A DNA stretch of 43,909 nt from G963692885 sp964657395 (GTDB taxonomy: Bacteria > Acidobacteriota > Terriglobia > Terriglobales > Acidobacteriaceae). Shown here piece by piece: positions 40,997 through 43,909 of this stretch. The position numbers and the translations under genes are program-made. The DNA is taken from contig CAZZUX010000020.1 of the NCBI GenBank assembly GCA_964657395.1, forward strand, positions 1 through 43,909, read 5' to 3'. Numbering within the stretch: the first letter of the stretch is position 1; each line of letters starts with the position of its first letter. The notes beneath the pieces are model-generated. The model was not told the DNA's origin, searched no databases, and saw only the letters and a program-made list of their open reading frames with translations.

Positions 40997-42235
40997 GTGA
41001 ACGAGCACCTCCATAGCGACTCGGCAGATCTTCAGGGCTCCGGCCTCATCCTTGGCATTGAAAGCTCATGCGACGAAACCGCGGCTGCTGTCGTCGCGAA
41101 GGGCCAGGACCAGCGCTCGAGTATTGTGGCATCGCAGTTCGCCACGCATGCGCCGTGGGGCGGCGTTGTTCCGGAACTGGCTTCTCGCGAGCATCTGCGC
41201 AACATCGTGCCCGTTGTCCAGGCGGCACTCGACCAGGCTGGTATCAGCTTCGGCGATCTCGCGGCCATCGCCGTCACCGAAGGTCCCGGGCTCGCGGGCG
41301 CCCTGCACGTCGGCATCACCTATGCCAAAGCACTTGCGTTCGCGCTGAACAAGCCACTCATTGCCGTCAACCATCTGGAAGGCCACATCCACGCCGTTCT
41401 GCTCGAGCAATCGCTGATTCACGAAGACGCGCTTCCGCTTCCGGCACTCGCCCTGGTCGTCTCCGGTGGCCATACGCATCTCTATCTCGCGACTCGCCAG
41501 AAGAACGCAGCCTGGCGCTATCGCAACGTTGGCCGCACCGTCGACGACGCAGCAGGCGAAGCTTTCGACAAAGTCGCGAAGCTGCTTGGCCTTCCCTATC
41601 CCGGCGGTCCCTTCATCGATGCACTGGCGGCCCACGGCAATCCTCGCGCTGTTCCTTTCACTTTCGCGCAGGTCAAGCCCAAGGCACATTTGGGCCAGAT
41701 AACGAAGGACGACATTAAGGACTGGCAGGATGCTCTTGCCGCCGAGACGCTGTTCTCTTTCAGCGGCATCAAGACTGCCGTGCTTCGCTATGTCGAAGTG
41801 AATGGGATGAAGCCTTTGATAGATGCGCGTCGCGACGCTCTAGTCTCCATCCCTGCTCCCCGGCCGGCAGATGCCCTGCCCCTCTGCGACCAGCAGACGC
41901 TTGACCTGATTGCGTCCTTCCAGCATGCTGTCGTCGAAAACCTTAAGCGGCACACCTTCGCCGCCGCCGAGCACTACGGCGCTGCCAGCGTACTCGTCTC
42001 CGGCGGAGTCGCTGCCAATCGCGAGCTCCGCGTCGCCTTTACTGCCGAAGCCGGGGCTCGTGGACTACCCGTCGGTTTCCCGTCGCTGGCTCTCTCCACG
42101 GACAATGCCGCCATGATCGCGGCAGCCGCATGGCCCAAGCTGGCAGCCGGGGAGTATGCGCCTGCTGACCTGTCGGCTCAGCCCAACCTTCGCCTGGGTG
42201 CGGTGGCTCCCACGCCCATGAAGGCATCGGTCTAG
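40997..42235 (+). CDS. tsaD: tRNA N6-adenosine threonylcarbamoyltransferase TsaD
   Basis: This is a Kae1/TsaD-family protein making the t6A modification at position 37 of ANN-decoding tRNAs, together with TsaB and TsaE (not in this window). Motifs are ILGIESSCDETAAAVV at the N-terminus, the metal-binding HLEGHIHA, VVSGGHTHLYL, GRTVDDAAGEAFDKVAKLLG, FSFSGIKTAVLRY, VLVSGGVAANRELR and STDNAAMIAAAAW. The frame is open from 40925. I place the start at GTG 40997 because family homology starts about 17 codons later. ATG at 40961 is the alternative and would overlap a GTG start of cca. At 412 residues it is longer than E. coli TsaD owing to a modest insertion after FSGIKTAVLRY. Confidence 0.92.
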   Translation: MNEHLHSDSADLQGSGLILGIESSCDETAAAVVAKGQDQRSSIVASQFATHAPWGGVVPELASREHLRNIVPVVQAALDQAGISFGDLAAIAVTEGPGLAGALHVGITYAKALAFALNKPLIAVNHLEGHIHAVLLEQSLIHEDALPLPALALVVSGGHTHLYLATRQKNAAWRYRNVGRTVDDAAGEAFDKVAKLLGLPYPGGPFIDALAAHGNPRAVPFTFAQVKPKAHLGQITKDDIKDWQDALAAETLFSFSGIKTAVLRYVEVNGMKPLIDARRDALVSIPAPRPADALPLCDQQTLDLIASFQHAVVENLKRHTFAAAEHYGAASVLVSGGVAANRELRVAFTAEAGARGLPVGFPSLALSTDNAAMIAAAAWPKLAAGEYAPADLSAQPNLRLGAVAPTPMKASV

Positions 42236-42258
42236 AAGCAGCCTCAGCCGCTCCGTCT

Positions 42259-42264
42259 TATAAT
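42259..42264 (+). promoter_or_regulatory. -10 box of the aldolase gene
   Basis: A perfect TATAAT lies 24 bp after the tsaD stop and 97 bp before the aldolase ATG. The -35 region is not consensus. The leader that follows can fold through CGCTCG (42289-42294) / CGAGCG (42304-42309). Confidence 0.5.
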
Positions 42265-42360
42265 GAGCGCGGCTGCACTTTCCGCTGCCGCTCGTAACGA
42301 AAGCGAGCGTGGTGGCGAAACGAGTTTCCGACCTACGCATTGCAAACTTCAGGAGAAGAC

Positions 42361-43356
42361 ATGAGTTCGAAACTTACGCCCGGGAAACTGGCCGGTCTGA
42401 ATGCTGTATCGAATGAGCGCGGCGTCATCGCCGCAGCTGCCATGGACCAGCGCGGTTCCCTGCAGAAGTCACTGGCCAAGGAAAAGGGCGTAGCTGATGT
42501 CCCGCCCGAAGCATTGGAAGAGTTCAAGACCCTCGTCACCTCGGTGCTCACCAAGCACGCTTCGGCGATCCTGCTTGATCCGGAATTCGGCCTGCCCGCT
42601 ACGCACCATCGCAATGGGAAAGGCCTGCTGCTGGCCTACGAGAAGACTGGCTACGATTCCAATACTCCCGGCCGTCTGCCTGACCTGTTGAATCACTGGT
42701 CGGTGCAGCGTCTCAAGGAAGCGGGTGCGGATTGCATCAAGATCCTGCTGTACTACTCGCCGTATGAGACTTCGGAAATCAACGATCAGAAGCATGCCTT
42801 CATCGAGCGTATCGGCGACGAGTGTCTTGCGCACGACATCCCATTCTTCCTCGAATTCGTCGGCTACGACGTGCACGGGAAGGGTGAGAAGACCCTCGAC
42901 TACGCCAAGAAGAAGCCGATGATCGTCTCAGGTTCGATGTCGGAGTTCGGCAAGGCCAAGTACAACGTCGACGTCCTCAAGGTCGAAGTGCCGATCGAGA
43001 TGGGCTTTGTGAAGGGCACGCGCGCCTTCAAGGGCGAAGAAGCCTACACTCGCGAAGAAGCTCTGCAGCACTTCCGCGATGCTGCAGCCACCACGCACAA
43101 GCCCTTCATCTATCTGTCTGCGGGCGTCAGCAACGCGGTCTTCATCGAAACGCTGGGCCTCGCTGCTGAAAGCGGCACCACGTTTAACGGTGTGCTTTGC
43201 GGTCGCGCTACCTGGGCCGACGGTGTGCCGGTATACGCCAAGCAGGGCGCCAAGGCATTCGAGGATTGGCTCAACGACCAGGGCACCATTAACATTGCCA
43301 ACGTCAACAAGGCGCTGGAGTCGGCGCACTCCTGGCACGACAAGGTCCAGCGATAG
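42361..43356 (+). CDS. lacD: Tagatose 1,6-bisphosphate aldolase-like protein (LacD family)
   Basis: This 331-residue class I aldolase of the DeoC/LacD family is expected to cleave tagatose-1,6-bisphosphate (and often other ketose bisphosphates) into dihydroxyacetone phosphate and glyceraldehyde-3-phosphate. Motifs are AAAMDQRGSLQKSLA, SAILLDPEFGLPA, ADCIKILLYYSPYE, the Schiff-base lysine segment VDVLKVEVPIEM and PFIYLSAGVSNAVFIETL. TTCAGGAGAAGAC precedes the ATG, so the upstream seven codons of the frame are ignored. It has its own -10 box and a terminator, so it is monocistronic. No lactose or tagatose pathway neighbours are visible; broader use in hexose catabolism is likely. Confidence 0.88.
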   Translation: MSSKLTPGKLAGLNAVSNERGVIAAAAMDQRGSLQKSLAKEKGVADVPPEALEEFKTLVTSVLTKHASAILLDPEFGLPATHHRNGKGLLLAYEKTGYDSNTPGRLPDLLNHWSVQRLKEAGADCIKILLYYSPYETSEINDQKHAFIERIGDECLAHDIPFFLEFVGYDVHGKGEKTLDYAKKKPMIVSGSMSEFGKAKYNVDVLKVEVPIEMGFVKGTRAFKGEEAYTREEALQHFRDAAATTHKPFIYLSAGVSNAVFIETLGLAAESGTTFNGVLCGRATWADGVPVYAKQGAKAFEDWLNDQGTINIANVNKALESAHSWHDKVQR

Positions 43357-43376
43357 GCTGGCGTCACACCAAAGAA

Positions 43377-43405
43377 AAAGCCCGGAGGAAGTATCTCCGG
43401 GCTTT
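43377..43405. terminator. Bidirectional rho-independent terminator
   Basis: An 11-bp perfect stem AAAGCCCGGAG (43377-43387) / CTCCGGGCTTT (43395-43405) with a 7-nt loop lies between the aldolase stop and the convergent catalase-family gene. On the minus strand it is followed by TTCTTTGG, giving a T-rich run. Confidence 0.85.
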
Positions 43406-43432
43406 CGTGTTTGACTTCCGATCTCTGCGCGA

Positions 43433-43909
43433 TCAGGCGGCCCGGCGGCGTCGTCCGCTGATCAAATAAATCGCTGCACGCAGCTCCAGCAACGGATCAT
43501 CCGAAGGCTCGATCCCATCGAGGCGTGGAATCGGATCGAAGATGATCTGCTTCTGCTCCGATGCGTCATGATGCACCAGCGTGGTCAGTGTCAGCTCACC
43601 TAGGTCGACCACGGGACGATCTTCCGGCCAGTGTCTGGTCGCGTCATCCACAACGTCATCGGGCCCGGCAATCTGAGCCTTGAGTGTGTAGCTGATCTCC
43701 TGCCGCGCAATTCGTTCAGCGATCTCGTCGAAGAGGTAGTTCGGTCCTTTGGCTTTCGTCTCTTCCTCGTCCAGGTGTTCATTGCCTGCAGCCGGTACGA
43801 TCCGGTAGCGGCCAAAGCTGCTTGCTCCGTCTCGATTGAGGAAGCGCATCGCGGTTACGCCGAAATAGGACTCAGTCGCAAAGCTGACCGGCGCAGGTTT
43901 GGGTGTCTG
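43433..43909 (-). CDS. Catalase-family peroxidase, C-terminal part (runs off the window)
   Basis: This is the C-terminal 158 residues of a haem catalase-family peroxidase; the N-terminal part with the catalytic His lies beyond the right edge. The frame is open from the last base and begins QTPKPAPVSFATESYFGVTA, then MRFLNRDGASSFGRYRIVPA, matching the core beta-barrel segment of minimal catalases. RIVPAAGNEHLDEEE and the late region VDLGELTLTTLVHH and IIFDPIPRLDGIEPSDDPLL fit the end of short SrpA-type catalase-related peroxidases. The extreme C-terminus ISGRRRRAA is basic. The apparent internal Met at 43849 is not the true start. It ends 28 bp before the shared terminator. With superoxide dismutase 4.5 kb away it fits an oxidative-stress function. 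Confidence 0.82.
   Translation of the reverse strand, partial: QTPKPAPVSFATESYFGVTAMRFLNRDGASSFGRYRIVPAAGNEHLDEEETKAKGPNYLFDEIAERIARQEISYTLKAQIAGPDDVVDDATRHWPEDRPVVDLGELTLTTLVHHDASEQKQIIFDPIPRLDGIEPSDDPLLELRAAIYLISGRRRRAA

Noticed and set aside
42333..42614. Minus-strand frame opposite the aldolase start
   Set aside because: It is a shadow of the aldolase gene, which has a ribosome binding site, a -10 box and the Schiff-base lysine motif.
1..43909. tRNA, rRNA, CRISPR, insertion sequences, prophage or defence genes
   Set aside because: I looked through the intergenic regions and gene products and found no tRNA-like TpsiC/acceptor patterns, spaced repeats, transposases, integrases or restriction/toxin genes.

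Overview
The window looks like a chromosomal stretch of a heterotrophic acidobacterium (Terriglobia/Acidobacteriaceae type). This is inferred from moderately high GC, many small sugar-catabolic operons, Tat-exported carbohydrate enzymes, and a very large sedolisin-like/Ig-repeat secreted protein with the C-terminal 'hydrophobic-RRR-hydrophobic-GCG' segment seen often in that group. No rRNA, tRNA, CRISPR array, insertion sequence or prophage gene was recognised. A run of ten Ns at 38782-38791 marks a scaffold gap inside a superoxide dismutase gene, so contiguity across it is not proven.

Layout. (1) 12-7579, minus strand: a five-gene sugar locus encoding a Tat-exported DUF3863-like protein, a secreted GlcG/HbpS-like protein, a Tat-exported GH79-like glycosidase, a fused Gfo/Idh/MocA-aldo/keto reductase and a sodium:solute symporter. 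A Crp/Fnr regulator (7807-8568) is divergent. (2) 8569-9956: sparse region with two small hypothetical ORFs and 564 bp without a convincing gene. (3) 9957-14930: a 1657-residue exported protein with a pro-kumamolisin domain, an S53 peptidase fold whose catalytic residues appear substituted, Ig-like repeats, two hydrophobic segments and a ricin-type lectin tail. A secreted phosphoesterase follows on the other strand. (4) 16121-21868, minus: an HME-RND heavy-metal efflux operon (czcCBA type). Divergent from it are a zinc-ribbon miniprotein and a charged hypothetical protein. (5) 22782-25406, minus: a secreted M1 aminopeptidase.

(6) 25542-33635, minus: a tightly packed central-carbon block in the order tkt, rpiB, zwf, pgl, glk, copC, copD. 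ATGA stop/start overlaps occur at tkt/rpiB, pgl/glk and glk/copC, so periplasmic copper handling is translationally coupled to glucose-6-phosphate metabolism. (7) 33861-37882, minus: a GH15 glucoamylase and a Tat-exported GH144-type (Glycoamylase-fold) protein, which plausibly supply glucose to glk. (8) 38236-43909: superoxide dismutase (gap-split), Nudix hydrolase, CCA-adding enzyme, tsaD, a LacD-type aldolase and the 3' part of a catalase-family peroxidase.

Read together, the window describes a polysaccharide-degrading cell. Exported glycosidases release sugars, a symporter imports them, oxidoreductases or glucokinase feed them into the oxidative pentose-phosphate route, and metal efflux, copper, SOD and catalase functions handle metal and oxidative stress. 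The items most worth follow-up are the predicted inactive sedolisin-lectin protein, the oxidoreductase fusion in the GH79 locus, the copCD-glk coupling and the SOD scaffold joint.
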